A stretch of DNA of 64,000 nt from Hippea jasoniae. Its GTDB lineage: Bacteria; Campylobacterota_A; Desulfurellia; Desulfurellales; Hippeaceae. Below are positions 44,616 through 53,707 of this stretch, in pieces; within the stretch, counting starts at the first letter, position 1, and each line of letters opens with the position of its first letter. The DNA lies in NCBI RefSeq assembly GCF_000744435.1, contig NZ_JQLX01000012.1, positions 178,534 to 242,533 on the forward strand, written 5' to 3'. The notes beneath the pieces are model-generated. The model worked only from the letters and a program-made list of their open reading frames with translations, searched no databases and had not been told where the DNA came from. The position numbers and the translations under genes are program-made.

Positions 44616-45540
44616 CTACTAACACCTCGGCATCATATCTAAGCATAATGAGATTATCTTTCCACTCTTCAGTGTAGGTTAAATTTTTGCCTAAAAAATC
44701 ATCAATCAGCATTTTTGCCATATCAGCACCAGCTAAATAGCTTAAAGGGTATCCACCACCAAAGCGTGGATTTATTTCAATAAAGTAAATTTCATCGTTT
44801 TTTAAAAAGAGTTGTGTAGTTATAACACCATATGCTCCTATCAGTTTCTTAGATAATTTTTTTATTTCCTTTAATATTGTGGGGTTTTTAGAAGTTCTGG
44901 CTTTTTCAACCTCACCGCACCTTACTTTAATTCTTTCTCTTGGCACAGCACAAATTAAATTACCTTTTCTATCAAAAAACATGTCAACAGTATACTCTTG
45001 CCCCTCGATAAACTCTTGAAACACATATTCTTTGTTTTTTAATAGCAAAATTTCAGCTTCTTGATGGTTGATAACTATAGTAGCACCTTGAGAAGATGAT
45101 GAATTATTGAGCTTTGCAAAAAGTGGATATTTTGCTTTAAGAAAATCAATTATAATCTCAGGTGTATTAAAGGCGTTTTTTTTAAAAAAATCGTATGTTT
45201 TAGTTTTTAAAGAAAAAGTATCACACAAACTTTCTTCTGAAATTGCTATGGATATGCCTTCATGTTCAAAATCTTTTTTAAATTTTGCTAAAACTGGCAA
45301 CTCTGGATCTATTGTAGGTACAACTATATTAATACCTTCCTTTTTACATATATCTAAAAGAGTATTTATATAATCTGTAGAATTAACAGGTGGTACTTTA
45401 AAACTAAAATCCGCTATATGACAAGCCGCACTGAATTCTGGTATATTATCGCAGCAGTAAACTATAGCATGCTTTTTAAAATTATTTACAAGACTAACCC
45501 TTCTTCCTGCACTTGTTATCAAAACTTTAATTTTCTCCAT
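44599..45540 (-). CDS. ATP-grasp ligase of unknown substrate
   Basis: A 313-residue ATP-grasp enzyme related to carbamoyl-phosphate-synthase-type ligases. It begins KVLITSAGRRVSLVNNF (pre-ATP-grasp fold) and has the ATP lid and metal sites in VFQEFIEGQEYTVDMFFD and FIEINPRFGGGYPLSYLAGA. Such enzymes join a carboxylate to an amine. The start at 45540 has GGAG seven bases upstream; codons further upstream lie in the sugar transferase frame. In this place a PglD acetyltransferase would be expected, so acylation of the 4-amino sugar is one possible role (inference). Confidence 0.82.
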   Translation of the reverse strand: MEKIKVLITSAGRRVSLVNNFKKHAIVYCCDNIPEFSAACHIADFSFKVPPVNSTDYINTLLDICKKEGINIVVPTIDPELPVLAKFKKDFEHEGISIAISEESLCDTFSLKTKTYDFFKKNAFNTPEIIIDFLKAKYPLFAKLNNSSSSQGATIVINHQEAEILLLKNKEYVFQEFIEGQEYTVDMFFDRKGNLICAVPRERIKVRCGEVEKARTSKNPTILKEIKKLSKKLIGAYGVITTQLFLKNDEIYFIEINPRFGGGYPLSYLAGADMAKMLIDDFLGKNLTYTEEWKDNLIMLRYDAEVLVDGNSI

Positions 45541-46132
45541 TAAATTTCTCCATGGTTGTGTTGGTGTTTTGATACACACCCTCTTTTTTTATAACCTTTT
45601 GTAAAGTCCATAGCAATATTTTTATATCCAAACAGAAACTTACATGGTTTACATAAAATACATCATACTTAAATTTTTTTCTCCAGCTGATGGCATTTCT
45701 ACCTTTTACTTGAGCAAGACCCGTAATGCCGGGCTTAACATCATGCCTCTTTCTCTGCCAGCTTTTGTATAAAGGTAAATACTCAATCAATAGTGGTCTT
45801 GGTCCAACAAAACTCATGTCGCCTTTCAGGACATTAAATAGCTGAGGTAGCTCATCTATACTTAAGTCTCTTATAATTTTACCAAATCCTTTAAGTCTAT
45901 CTTTGTCCGGCAAAAGGTTTCCCTGCTTATCCTTTTCATTGGTCATTGTTCTAAATTTATATATTTCGAAGATTTTTTCCTTATATCCCGGGCGCTTTTG
46001 CTTAAAAATAATGGGTCTTCCATCCCATAAATAAATTCCTATTACGACTATTAACATAATAGGAGAAAAAATAATAATTAAAATTGTAGCTAAAACCTTA
46101 TCCAGTAAGGGTTTAAAAAAATTTCTATACAT
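45527..46132 (-). CDS. Phosphoglycosyl transferase (PglC-like sugar transferase)
   Basis: A 201-residue monotopic enzyme that puts the first sugar phosphate on undecaprenyl phosphate. One N-terminal re-entrant hydrophobic segment (KVLATILIIIFSPIMLIVVIG) precedes FKQKRPGYKEKIFEIYKFRTM and DELPQLFNVLKGDMSFVGPRP, the catalytic D-E region. The short form without extra membrane helices is the Campylobacter PglC type, whose substrate is UDP-diacetylbacillosamine; this suits the PglF and PglE homologues next door. Confidence 0.9.
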   Translation of the reverse strand: MYRNFFKPLLDKVLATILIIIFSPIMLIVVIGIYLWDGRPIIFKQKRPGYKEKIFEIYKFRTMTNEKDKQGNLLPDKDRLKGFGKIIRDLSIDELPQLFNVLKGDMSFVGPRPLLIEYLPLYKSWQRKRHDVKPGITGLAQVKGRNAISWRKKFKYDVFYVNHVSFCLDIKILLWTLQKVIKKEGVYQNTNTTMEKFNGEN

Positions 46133-46667
46133 TTTTGTATCGTTTAAAAACCTTATAAAAATCTATTTTAGGATTACACTTAATGTCGTTAAATTCTATT
46201 GTTTCTTCAAAAAAATCTCCTAATTTTGTATATTTAAAATCTATTAATTTATAAACTTTTGCTTTTAACTCGCCTGGATATACAATTATATAATATTTAA
46301 CTTTTTCTTTTTCATATAACTCAAATTTTATTTTTTCATCTCTATAAGCTGTTGAGGCTGAAATAATCTCAATCACAATTTCAGGCGCTTTTGAAATATA
46401 ATCTGGGTTTTCATCATTACATACAACTGCAATGTCTGGTCTTAAAACAGTAAATTCACTTATTTTATAATCTTGCTCGATTACAACCTCACACTCTTTA
46501 CAATTTTCCATAAAATTTTCTAACATTCCCGCAATTCTTACACTTAAATTTTGATGTTTTTTAACAGGACTCGGAGTCATGGCATAAGCCACTCCATCAA
46601 TTAACTCCCATTTCCCTTCCCACAATTTATAATCATCATACGAATAAGTCTCATGAACTAACGCCAT
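46125..46667 (-). CDS. Uma2/DUF820 family protein
   Basis: A 180-residue protein of the Uma2 family (PD-(D/E)xK nuclease fold). YDDYKLWEGKWELIDGVAYAMTPSPVKKHQ, quoted in parts as WELIDGVAYAMTPSPVKKHQ, and VLRPDIAVVC, PEIVIEIIS with K in RDEKIKFELYEK are the family positions. Its role is unknown; these genes are widely dispersed and behave as hitchhikers. It lies between two polysaccharide genes, overlapping both slightly. Confidence 0.86.
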   Translation of the reverse strand: MALVHETYSYDDYKLWEGKWELIDGVAYAMTPSPVKKHQNLSVRIAGMLENFMENCKECEVVIEQDYKISEFTVLRPDIAVVCNDENPDYISKAPEIVIEIISASTAYRDEKIKFELYEKEKVKYYIIVYPGELKAKVYKLIDFKYTKLGDFFEETIEFNDIKCNPKIDFYKVFKRYKNV

Positions 46668-47739
46668 TTAATACCTCCTTATAAATTTCTAAATATTTAC
46701 TAACTACTACTTTTATATCAAATTCACTAACTGCTTTTTTTCTTGAATTATCCCCCATTTTTTCTCTTAGATTTTTATCATCGATTAAAACTTCTATTTT
46801 TTTTGCTAAACTTTTGTGATCTTTTATTGGTACTAAAAATCCGTTAAATCCATCATCTACGACTTCTCTACACCCAACTGCATCAGTTGTCACTATCGGT
46901 TTAGACATAGAGGCTGCCTCAAGCAGGGTTCTTGGTATTCCTTCTCTATAGCTTGGCAGAACAAAAATATCACACTTTTCTATTAAGTTTTTTATGTCGC
47001 TTCTAAAACCTAAATATTTAACATTTTTCCAATCAGGCTTAAAGGTATTTTTATTACCTCTATCAATATCACCTGCATACCAGAATTCTGCCTTATCTTT
47101 TAAAATCTCAGCTGCTTTTATATACTCTTCAACTCCTTTATCTTTTAAAACCCTTGCTACCATTAAAACCACTGGTTTTTTATTTTTAGGCCTATTTTTA
47201 CTAACCCACTCCTTTGTATCAATGCCACTACTTTTTATCAAAACTGCTTTTTTACTATTAACCAGCCCTTTTTCAACAAAATAATTTAAATCATCACTGT
47301 TTTGAAAAATAACTTTTTTTGCTTTTTTTGAAGTTATCTTATATAAACTCTCAATTACTTTTCTAATTTTTTTTGATTTTAAATCGTTATAAATAAAGAA
47401 ACTCCCAAGCCCTGTTATTGTTTGAATATAGTTTTTGGTATCACTAAATGCCCCATAAATATTTGGCTGATGAGTAAAAGAGTGTAGAATATCTGAATTT
47501 ATGTTTTTTACAACTTCATTTATATTTTTTATTGTTTTTATTGCATTTAGTGGATTTAGTGAGCCTCTAATTGTTTTATATTCAACCGCTTTTATCCCAT
47601 AATGTTTAAACTCATCAAAAACTTCACCTCGTGGAACAATAGCATAAACTTCAACTCCACGACTTACTAACTCTTTCATAATAGGAAGTCTAAAAAGATA
47701 CAAATTTAAATCTAAATGGCTAAGAAAAGCTATTTTCAT
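46651..47739 (-). CDS. Family 4 glycosyltransferase (PglA-like)
   Basis: A 362-residue GT4 enzyme. Start KIAFLSHLDLNLYLFRLPIMKEL; family parts GLGSFF, VLMVARVLKDKGVEEYIKAAEIL in part, and IFVLPSYREGIPRTLLEAASMSKPIV with the E-x7-E. It resembles PglA, which adds the second sugar (GalNAc) to undecaprenyl-linked bacillosamine. Overlaps an AbiEii-like gene by four bases. Confidence 0.87.
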   Translation of the reverse strand: MKIAFLSHLDLNLYLFRLPIMKELVSRGVEVYAIVPRGEVFDEFKHYGIKAVEYKTIRGSLNPLNAIKTIKNINEVVKNINSDILHSFTHQPNIYGAFSDTKNYIQTITGLGSFFIYNDLKSKKIRKVIESLYKITSKKAKKVIFQNSDDLNYFVEKGLVNSKKAVLIKSSGIDTKEWVSKNRPKNKKPVVLMVARVLKDKGVEEYIKAAEILKDKAEFWYAGDIDRGNKNTFKPDWKNVKYLGFRSDIKNLIEKCDIFVLPSYREGIPRTLLEAASMSKPIVTTDAVGCREVVDDGFNGFLVPIKDHKSLAKKIEVLIDDKNLREKMGDNSRKKAVSEFDIKVVVSKYLEIYKEVLNGVSS

Positions 47740-48371
47740 AGATGAAATTCTTTTTTAATTTTTGTTTCAAAATGTTTTCTAATGTCTTTTAAAGATACCT
47801 TTTTGGCAGGTTTTAGGTATTCAATATCTTCATCATCAATATCGTCAATAAACAACAATGCAGCAATGAACAGTTTTTTATTTATGCCTTGCAATATATT
47901 TCGAGAAAACTCATATAACTCATTTAGAGTAAAGTATTGAGATAAAAAATATAGGTCGTAATAATCTCTATATTTTGCCCTTAAAAAAAGGGTATTGATT
48001 TTCATTACTGCAATATCTTTTAATGATGCCACATTGAAATTTGAGATTTCCTTAGGCTTAAGAAAATTCCATCCTGCATTAAAAAATGTTACTTTGACTC
48101 CATCAAGAAATATATCAATCTGCTCATCACTAATGTTAACTATTTCTTTTTCACTGAAAGGAGTTAAGATTTCCCTTAATTTATTAATATTAAAATTTTC
48201 TTTGTGAAAAGTAAAAAAATCTAAATCCTCGCTTATCCTATGACATAATCTTAAAGTTAACGCACTGCCTCCAACAAGCACGAAATTACTCATATAATCA
48301 TAATTTATAAGTTTTTTCAAAACATTTTCAGTGTTCTTTGATAGACAATGAAATTTTAAATCTTTTTTCAT
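47736..48371 (-). CDS. AbiEii-type nucleotidyltransferase (toxin family)
   Basis: A 211-residue protein of the AbiEii/AbiGii nucleotidyltransferase family. The polymerase-beta-like motif is FVLVGGSALTLRLCHRISEDLDFFTF (core GGSALTLRLCHRISEDLDF). Relatives act as toxins by adding nucleotides to tRNA 3' ends and are countered by an adjacent antitoxin. Overlaps a 97-residue gene upstream by 44 bases, which would be the partner. Confidence 0.84.
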   Translation of the reverse strand: MKKDLKFHCLSKNTENVLKKLINYDYMSNFVLVGGSALTLRLCHRISEDLDFFTFHKENFNINKLREILTPFSEKEIVNISDEQIDIFLDGVKVTFFNAGWNFLKPKEISNFNVASLKDIAVMKINTLFLRAKYRDYYDLYFLSQYFTLNELYEFSRNILQGINKKLFIAALLFIDDIDDEDIEYLKPAKKVSLKDIRKHFETKIKKEFHL

Positions 48372-48621
48372 TTAATTTTCTTAGATAATCTGTTTCAATA
48401 TCCATATTAAAAAATACTCTTGCAAGCATGAGATTGATTTTTATAAACCTTTTATCATCTGCCATTGTTTTAAACCATATATACTGTATTTCATCTTTTC
48501 TGTATCTCTTAAACAATTCTAAAATATCATCAAAATCTCCATATTTTAAAATATGCTCTATCACTGTTACTTTATTTACCTTTGAGTTTTTACTAAACCA
48601 GAATAATCTTTTTTTTATCAT
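48328..48621 (-). CDS. Probable partner/antitoxin of the AbiEii-like protein
   Basis: A 97-residue, basic, helical protein starting MIKKRLFWFSKN and including IEHILKYGDFDDILELFKRYRKDEI. It does not show the winged-helix AbiEi signature I would expect in a full AbiEi; similar short proteins are commonly found just before standalone AbiEii-family genes. Assignment rests mainly on position and the overlap. Confidence 0.68.
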   Translation of the reverse strand: MIKKRLFWFSKNSKVNKVTVIEHILKYGDFDDILELFKRYRKDEIQYIWFKTMADDKRFIKINLMLARVFFNMDIETDYLRKLNEKRFKISLSIKEH

Positions 48622-48698
48622 GCTTTTTTCTTGTTTTTGCCTTGTACACCAATCTTAAAAGTAAATGCTATACATAACTTTCTTGTTTCTCAGATTTC

Positions 48699-49124
48699 TT
48701 AAAAAACCTTTATAAATTCTTCACTTTTCATTATTTTAATTCCACAATTGTAAAATTTTTTATCATTTGTAATAAGAATTTCGCATTTATTTTCTAACAC
48801 ACACAAACACTGCAACACATCTTCAAAGTCAACCTGATTTTTTATCGAAATCTTAATAGCTTTTTTTATTAATTCTCTACTGTATGAATATACATACCAA
48901 TTTTTAACAATATAATCTAAAAACTTTAAAACATTTATTTTATCTGTTACAATATAATAAATTGTTGTAAGCATGTTTTCACTAATAACAACTTCAATTT
49001 TATTATTATAAATAATTTCTATTATCTTTTTTGCGTAATGATGGTATTTTCTTGTAGTATCAATGATGTCAATTATTATATTTGTGTCTAAAAATACTCT
49101 ATTTATCCGTGTATTTTTTTGCAT
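48699..49124 (-). CDS. PIN-domain ribonuclease toxin (VapC-like)
   Basis: A 141-residue PIN protein. The four acidic positions are visible: FLDTNIIIDII (D), ISENML (E), VDFEDVLQC (D/E) and ILITNDKKF (D). It should cleave RNA and be neutralised by the gene before it, with which it overlaps by 26 bases. Sits in the polysaccharide cluster as a cargo module. Confidence 0.85.
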   Translation of the reverse strand: MQKNTRINRVFLDTNIIIDIIDTTRKYHHYAKKIIEIIYNNKIEVVISENMLTTIYYIVTDKINVLKFLDYIVKNWYVYSYSRELIKKAIKISIKNQVDFEDVLQCLCVLENKCEILITNDKKFYNCGIKIMKSEEFIKVF

Positions 49125-49386
49125 GAATTATCCTTAACTCTTTTTCTGATAAATTTGTAGTATCTCCATCTGCAATTCCTGCAAATCTTAGAATTTCATC
49201 AATTTCTTTTTTCTTTTTCTCTTCAATTACTTTTCTAACTATATCTCTAATTTCATTAACATACCGTCCAGAAACAATAATCCCTTTTATCTGGTGAGTT
49301 TTTTTATCTTCAATTTCAATATAGTCATATCTGTCAATAGCGCTAAAATTTTTTGTAATTTCTCTAATTCCCATTTTTTTAATCAT
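49099..49386 (-). CDS. Antitoxin of the PIN toxin
   Basis: A 95-residue protein with a Phd/RHH-like beginning (GIREITKNFSAIDRYDYIEIED) and a long charged helix (VRKVIEEKKKKEIDEI). It starts at ATG 49386 with AAGGAG six bases upstream. Position before the PIN gene with overlapping ends is the normal antitoxin-toxin order. It has its own promoter inside the end of the upstream gene. Confidence 0.78.
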   Translation of the reverse strand: MIKKMGIREITKNFSAIDRYDYIEIEDKKTHQIKGIIVSGRYVNEIRDIVRKVIEEKKKKEIDEILRFAGIADGDTTNLSEKELRIIHAKKYTDK

Positions 49387-49413
49387 ATATTACTCCTTGT
49401 CCAACTTTAAATT

Positions 49414-49442
49414 AATGTACAACATAAAAATTTATCTGTCAA
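49414..49442 (-). promoter_or_regulatory. Promoter of the toxin-antitoxin pair
   Basis: On the - strand a perfect TTGACA (49437-49442), a 17-base spacer and TACATT (49414-49419). The -35 element overlaps the stop region of the asparagine-synthase-like gene, so the toxin pair can be expressed separately from the polysaccharide genes. Confidence 0.55.
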
Positions 49443-51232
49443 ATATTTTTCTTCCATACCTCAAGAGTAAACATTATCCATAACATTTTTGCTCTTTTTT
49501 CTTCTGCTATTTTTATCTTTTTTTCAAGGAGTTTATCAATAAATTTTCTTTCAATAAAATTTTCTGAAAAACACCCTTTGTTCAAATAATCAAATATAAC
49601 TTCTCTTAATTCATTATTCACCCATTTTTTTAATGGAACTTCAAAACCTCTTTTTGGCTGAGTTATTAATTTTTCTGGAAGATATCTTTTAGCAAGCTTT
49701 CTTAAAATATACTTTGTTGTAAATCCATTTATTTTAAAATTATCCTGAATTTGTGGAGCATATTCAAGGAAATACTTGCTTAAAAAAGGACTTCTTCCCT
49801 CCAAAGAATTGCTCATTGTTGCAATATCCATTTTAACAACAAGGTCACTTACAAGATTTAATTCAAAATCAAGTAGCATTACTTTTGAAAGAGGCGTAAA
49901 ATTTTTATGCATTATTTTTTTTATATAATCATCAAGTTTACTGATAATTTGACTATTAAAAGAATAAAAATCCTCAAAAATATCATTTAAAAAGACATTA
50001 TAAAAATTAATACCCTTTTTTTTTGAAAGCCTTAAAAGTCTATAGATAAACATTTTTATTCCACGACTTTCTGGGGTAATTAAATTTTGTAAAAACGAAA
50101 AATACTTTGCAAAATTTATCCAGTTATTTGCAATTGGAACATACCTTCTGTATCCAGCAAACAGTTCATCTGCACCATCACCATTTAGAATAACCTTTAC
50201 ATACTTTCTTGCTTGTCTGCTCACATAATAGCTTGGGATTGCAGATGAATCAAAAAATGGCTTGCCATAATTTAATAAAATCTTTTCTATATCATTCTTT
50301 AAATCCATTGAAATTTCAATAATTGTGTGCTTTGTGGAATATTTTTTTGCGACAAGCTCTGCAAGAGAACTTTCGTCGAGATTTCCTTCTATTTTTACAG
50401 TAAAAGTTCTAATATTTGTAAATTCACTTGCCTTTGCAACAATTAAACCGCTATCTATTCCTCCACTTAAAAAAGCACCAACCTCAACATCACTTGCAAA
50501 TAACCTATTTTTAACAGATTGAGTTAATTTATCATCAATTTCATCAATAATTTCATTTTCTTTTTTAGAAAATTTATTCGTATAAAATTTTTCAATATTA
50601 AAAAACTTTCCTTTTTTTATAAAAAAATTATTCAAATTTATTTCCATCCATGTTCCATTTTCAAGCTCAAAAATATCTTTGTAAGGAGTGTAAGGCTTAT
50701 AAAAAAAACCAGTGGATAGATACTGATTGATTGCATCATAATTTATTTCAGGATTTAAAATCTTCTGCAACACTTTTAGTTCACTTGCAAAAGCAAATTT
50801 TTTATCTTTGATGTAGTAATATAATGGCTTTTTACCAGCTCTATCTCTTGCTAAAAACAAAGTTTTTCTATTTTTATCATAAATACAGAATGCAAACATT
50901 CCATCAATTATGTCAAACATGTCTTTATTCTTTTTTAAATAAAGATAAAGAAGAGTTTCAGTGTCAGAATTTGTCTTGAATTTAAATTTTTTAAGATAAT
51001 TTTCTCTTATTTCAAGATGATTGTAAATTTCCCCATTGAAAATAATAACAAAATCTTCAAAAATGAAAGGTTGTTTGCCATATTGAATATCCTGAATTGC
51101 AAGACGGGTATGAACAAGAGCTAAATTATCATCAATAAATTCACCATTATCATCAGGTCCTCTATGGTGAAGCAGCTTTTTTGATCTGTTAATATCAGCA
51201 GAGATATTACAAAAACCGGCTATTCCGCACAT
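49439..51232 (-). CDS. asnB: Asparagine-synthase-like amidotransferase
   Basis: A 597-residue two-domain enzyme. An N-terminal class II glutaminase domain starts with the catalytic MCGIAGFCN and contains LLHHRGPDDNGEF and NGEIYNH. The synthase domain has the ATP pyrophosphatase loop VGAFLSGGIDSGLIVAKA and LNGDGADELFAGYRRY. Within this cluster it may amidate a uronic acid (as proposed for WbpS-type proteins) rather than aspartate; this is inferred from context alone. Confidence 0.88.
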   Translation of the reverse strand: MCGIAGFCNISADINRSKKLLHHRGPDDNGEFIDDNLALVHTRLAIQDIQYGKQPFIFEDFVIIFNGEIYNHLEIRENYLKKFKFKTNSDTETLLYLYLKKNKDMFDIIDGMFAFCIYDKNRKTLFLARDRAGKKPLYYYIKDKKFAFASELKVLQKILNPEINYDAINQYLSTGFFYKPYTPYKDIFELENGTWMEINLNNFFIKKGKFFNIEKFYTNKFSKKENEIIDEIDDKLTQSVKNRLFASDVEVGAFLSGGIDSGLIVAKASEFTNIRTFTVKIEGNLDESSLAELVAKKYSTKHTIIEISMDLKNDIEKILLNYGKPFFDSSAIPSYYVSRQARKYVKVILNGDGADELFAGYRRYVPIANNWINFAKYFSFLQNLITPESRGIKMFIYRLLRLSKKKGINFYNVFLNDIFEDFYSFNSQIISKLDDYIKKIMHKNFTPLSKVMLLDFELNLVSDLVVKMDIATMSNSLEGRSPFLSKYFLEYAPQIQDNFKINGFTTKYILRKLAKRYLPEKLITQPKRGFEVPLKKWVNNELREVIFDYLNKGCFSENFIERKFIDKLLEKKIKIAEEKRAKMLWIMFTLEVWKKNI

Positions 51233-51249
51233 ATACCGTAGAATAAGAT

Positions 51250-52386
51250 TTATTGTAATTGTTTATTGTGACTAAATATATAATACATTATTGCCAAGAT
51301 AACCCAAAATGTAAAATGTCTGCCAATAAAGTGGAAAAGAGAAAGTGATAATAGTCCAATACCTACGCCTGATCTGTATATTTGTCTGTTTTTTATTGTA
51401 TACACAATATATTTTACAATTATGTAATAAATATAGGTTGCAAATACAACTCCAAATCTTACAGAAAAATCCAAAAATGTATTGTGAACTTCACTGCCGC
51501 TAAATGGTTTAACTATACCCGAAAAAGAACCACTTCCTAATCCAGCAAAAGGAGAGTAGCTTAGAGCTTTGATACCATTTACAGTTAAATATAATCTATT
51601 AAAAGTACCATCATCGGCTTTCTTCCATAATTCAACAAGAAAATCTAAATGCTGTAAAGATAAAGCAATTGCAATTACAAAGAAAAAAATTGTTATTATA
51701 AAAGTAGTTTTGTTGTAAGTTAGCAAAAACAATATTACACATGAAACAAAGGCTAAAAAAACAGCTAAATAAAAGGCATCGCTTTTTGTAAAGTAAACAA
51801 TAAAAATTATTATTGTGGTTAGTGTAATGTTGTTTATAAAATTTGCTTTTTTAAGATTAATATCTTGCCAGAGTAGGAATATCATAAAAAAACCGTATAT
51901 AGCAACTTGATTGGGATTTATAGCAAAACTATCAAATCTATATATATTCCACATATAATAGTTTTTACCACATAGCGTTACAATGATGTTTAATGCAATA
52001 AAAATAATAGCAGAAAAAATACTGATTTTTCTTAAGTTAATTTTATTGTTATTTAGATATAATAGAGTTGCCAAAAAAATTAAAAATGCCATAATATAAC
52101 CGGGTATATAATGCGGATATAAACAGCATAAATGTAGAAATTTGTAATTTAGTAATGTCATTAGTGGATTTACAAATATAATAATTATAGGTATAAAAAA
52201 CATTATAAACATATCATTTTTAATATTAGAATGCTGATATAGCGAGGCAAATTTTTCCCTAAAAATTGCCATTAAAACTATAACTAAAAAAGATATCTCA
52301 GATAACCCAATTAAATGCATAACTCTTAATTTTGTGCAAAAACCTGTGGCTATACCTACACTGTATAACAAAGTTATAATGTCCAT
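51250..52386 (-). CDS. wzy: O-antigen polymerase (Wzy-like)
   Basis: A 378-residue protein with about eleven hydrophobic segments and a Wzy_C/O-antigen ligase-like region (SPFAGLGSGSFSGIVKPFSGSEVHNTFLDFSVRFG; core GLGSGSF and VHNTFLDF). It would join repeat units in the periplasm. Start at 52386 is supported by GGAGG five bases upstream. O-antigen ligase (WaaL) is an alternative; the position inside the cluster favours polymerase. Confidence 0.82.
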   Translation of the reverse strand: MDIITLLYSVGIATGFCTKLRVMHLIGLSEISFLVIVLMAIFREKFASLYQHSNIKNDMFIMFFIPIIIIFVNPLMTLLNYKFLHLCCLYPHYIPGYIMAFLIFLATLLYLNNNKINLRKISIFSAIIFIALNIIVTLCGKNYYMWNIYRFDSFAINPNQVAIYGFFMIFLLWQDINLKKANFINNITLTTIIIFIVYFTKSDAFYLAVFLAFVSCVILFLLTYNKTTFIITIFFFVIAIALSLQHLDFLVELWKKADDGTFNRLYLTVNGIKALSYSPFAGLGSGSFSGIVKPFSGSEVHNTFLDFSVRFGVVFATYIYYIIVKYIVYTIKNRQIYRSGVGIGLLSLSLFHFIGRHFTFWVILAIMYYIFSHNKQLQ

Positions 52387-52429
52387 CCTATCCTCCAAAT
52401 AAAATATTGAACTATATAAATGCTATCAT

Positions 52430-53707
52430 TTAAAATAATGCATTTTTAATAAACTTTCCTACCATGTTAGAGCAATAAAAATTATTTATATAATTAGTTT
52501 TGTATTTCCATGATTCTCTGTTTTTTAGTAGATAGAGTTTTATTATAAAGTCGACAATTAAATCTACATACTCATTTTTATTGTAAACCAAAAGACCTAA
52601 ATTTCCTTTATTCCAGATCTCCTCAAGCTCTTTGTCTTTTTCTCCATTTACAATTCCCAAGATAGGTTTTTCGTGCATTAAATATTCAAAAAGTTTACCC
52701 GTTAAAATACCCTTATTTCCTTTATAACTCCAGGTGAGAAGTAGTAGTAAATCTGCATTTGATTGTAATTCTATCGAAGATTTCCAGGTTAGATTATTGT
52801 AAGTAACGATGTTTATTGATGGCATATCTATCTTATTTCTGATAAGTAGATTTTTAAATAATTCAGAATCGCCCCCTGCATATATCAGCTGTATATTTTT
52901 TTTAATATCTGAGGGCAACTTGTTTATTGCTTTTAATAAAACATTAAAATTTCTTTTTCCTGCATACAATTTACCTGTGTATATAATCTTAAACTTATCA
53001 TTTTTTGTTTTTTCTTGGGTATCTATATAAATTTTATCTATGCAATTTCTTAGGATAAAATATTTATTCGTTGGAAAAATATTATTAAGTTCATCTAAAA
53101 TACCTTTAGAGACTCCAGTTACAACATTAGCTTTTTTTAATATAGTCCTTTCTATCTTCAAATCTACCTTACTCTTATTATCATTTGTTATTCTTAAATC
53201 TCTAAAATGTGCAATCCATTTTAGATTTGGAAATATTTCTTTGAGAATTAATCCTAATATATGATCGGCTAATGGTGAGTATGATGTAAAAATATATTCT
53301 ATATTATATTTTTTAATATAGAATATAGAATAATATATTGCTTGAATTATATAAAATAAATTACCTTCATATAAAATTGATAAATGCGAATTCAATATTG
53401 ACTCTTTATGTTTAATATCGTTTTTTTCTTTTTTTGAATAGATATTACTTGCTTTGAATAGTTTACTTTTCAAAACATTAAATATTTTTAAAATGTATTT
53501 ACCGTCTATATTATAGCATTTTTTGTCTGCTCTAATTTCACTATAGCACGAATAATCTTTGTTCAACCCACAGCCTGCAGTTGATATAATATAGACATTC
53601 CAATTGTTTTCTAAAAAACCTTTTGCGATCTTATAATTTCCAATACTACCTACAGCTTTTACAGGTGGAAAATAGTAATTAATAAAAAGAATACTGTTTT
53701 TATTCAT
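52430..53707 (-). CDS. GT-B glycosyltransferase
   Basis: A 425-residue GT4-like enzyme beginning SILFINYYFPPVKAVGSIGNYKIAKGFLEN. It has FKIIYTGKLYAGKRNFNVLLKAI and LIYAGGDSELFKNL in the nucleotide-sugar domain, though the usual E-x7-E is weaker (GKLFEYLMHEKPIL). It probably adds one sugar of the repeat unit. Overlaps the 2-epimerase gene by eight bases. Confidence 0.8.
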   Translation of the reverse strand: MNKNSILFINYYFPPVKAVGSIGNYKIAKGFLENNWNVYIISTAGCGLNKDYSCYSEIRADKKCYNIDGKYILKIFNVLKSKLFKASNIYSKKEKNDIKHKESILNSHLSILYEGNLFYIIQAIYYSIFYIKKYNIEYIFTSYSPLADHILGLILKEIFPNLKWIAHFRDLRITNDNKSKVDLKIERTILKKANVVTGVSKGILDELNNIFPTNKYFILRNCIDKIYIDTQEKTKNDKFKIIYTGKLYAGKRNFNVLLKAINKLPSDIKKNIQLIYAGGDSELFKNLLIRNKIDMPSINIVTYNNLTWKSSIELQSNADLLLLLTWSYKGNKGILTGKLFEYLMHEKPILGIVNGEKDKELEEIWNKGNLGLLVYNKNEYVDLIVDFIIKLYLLKNRESWKYKTNYINNFYCSNMVGKFIKNALF

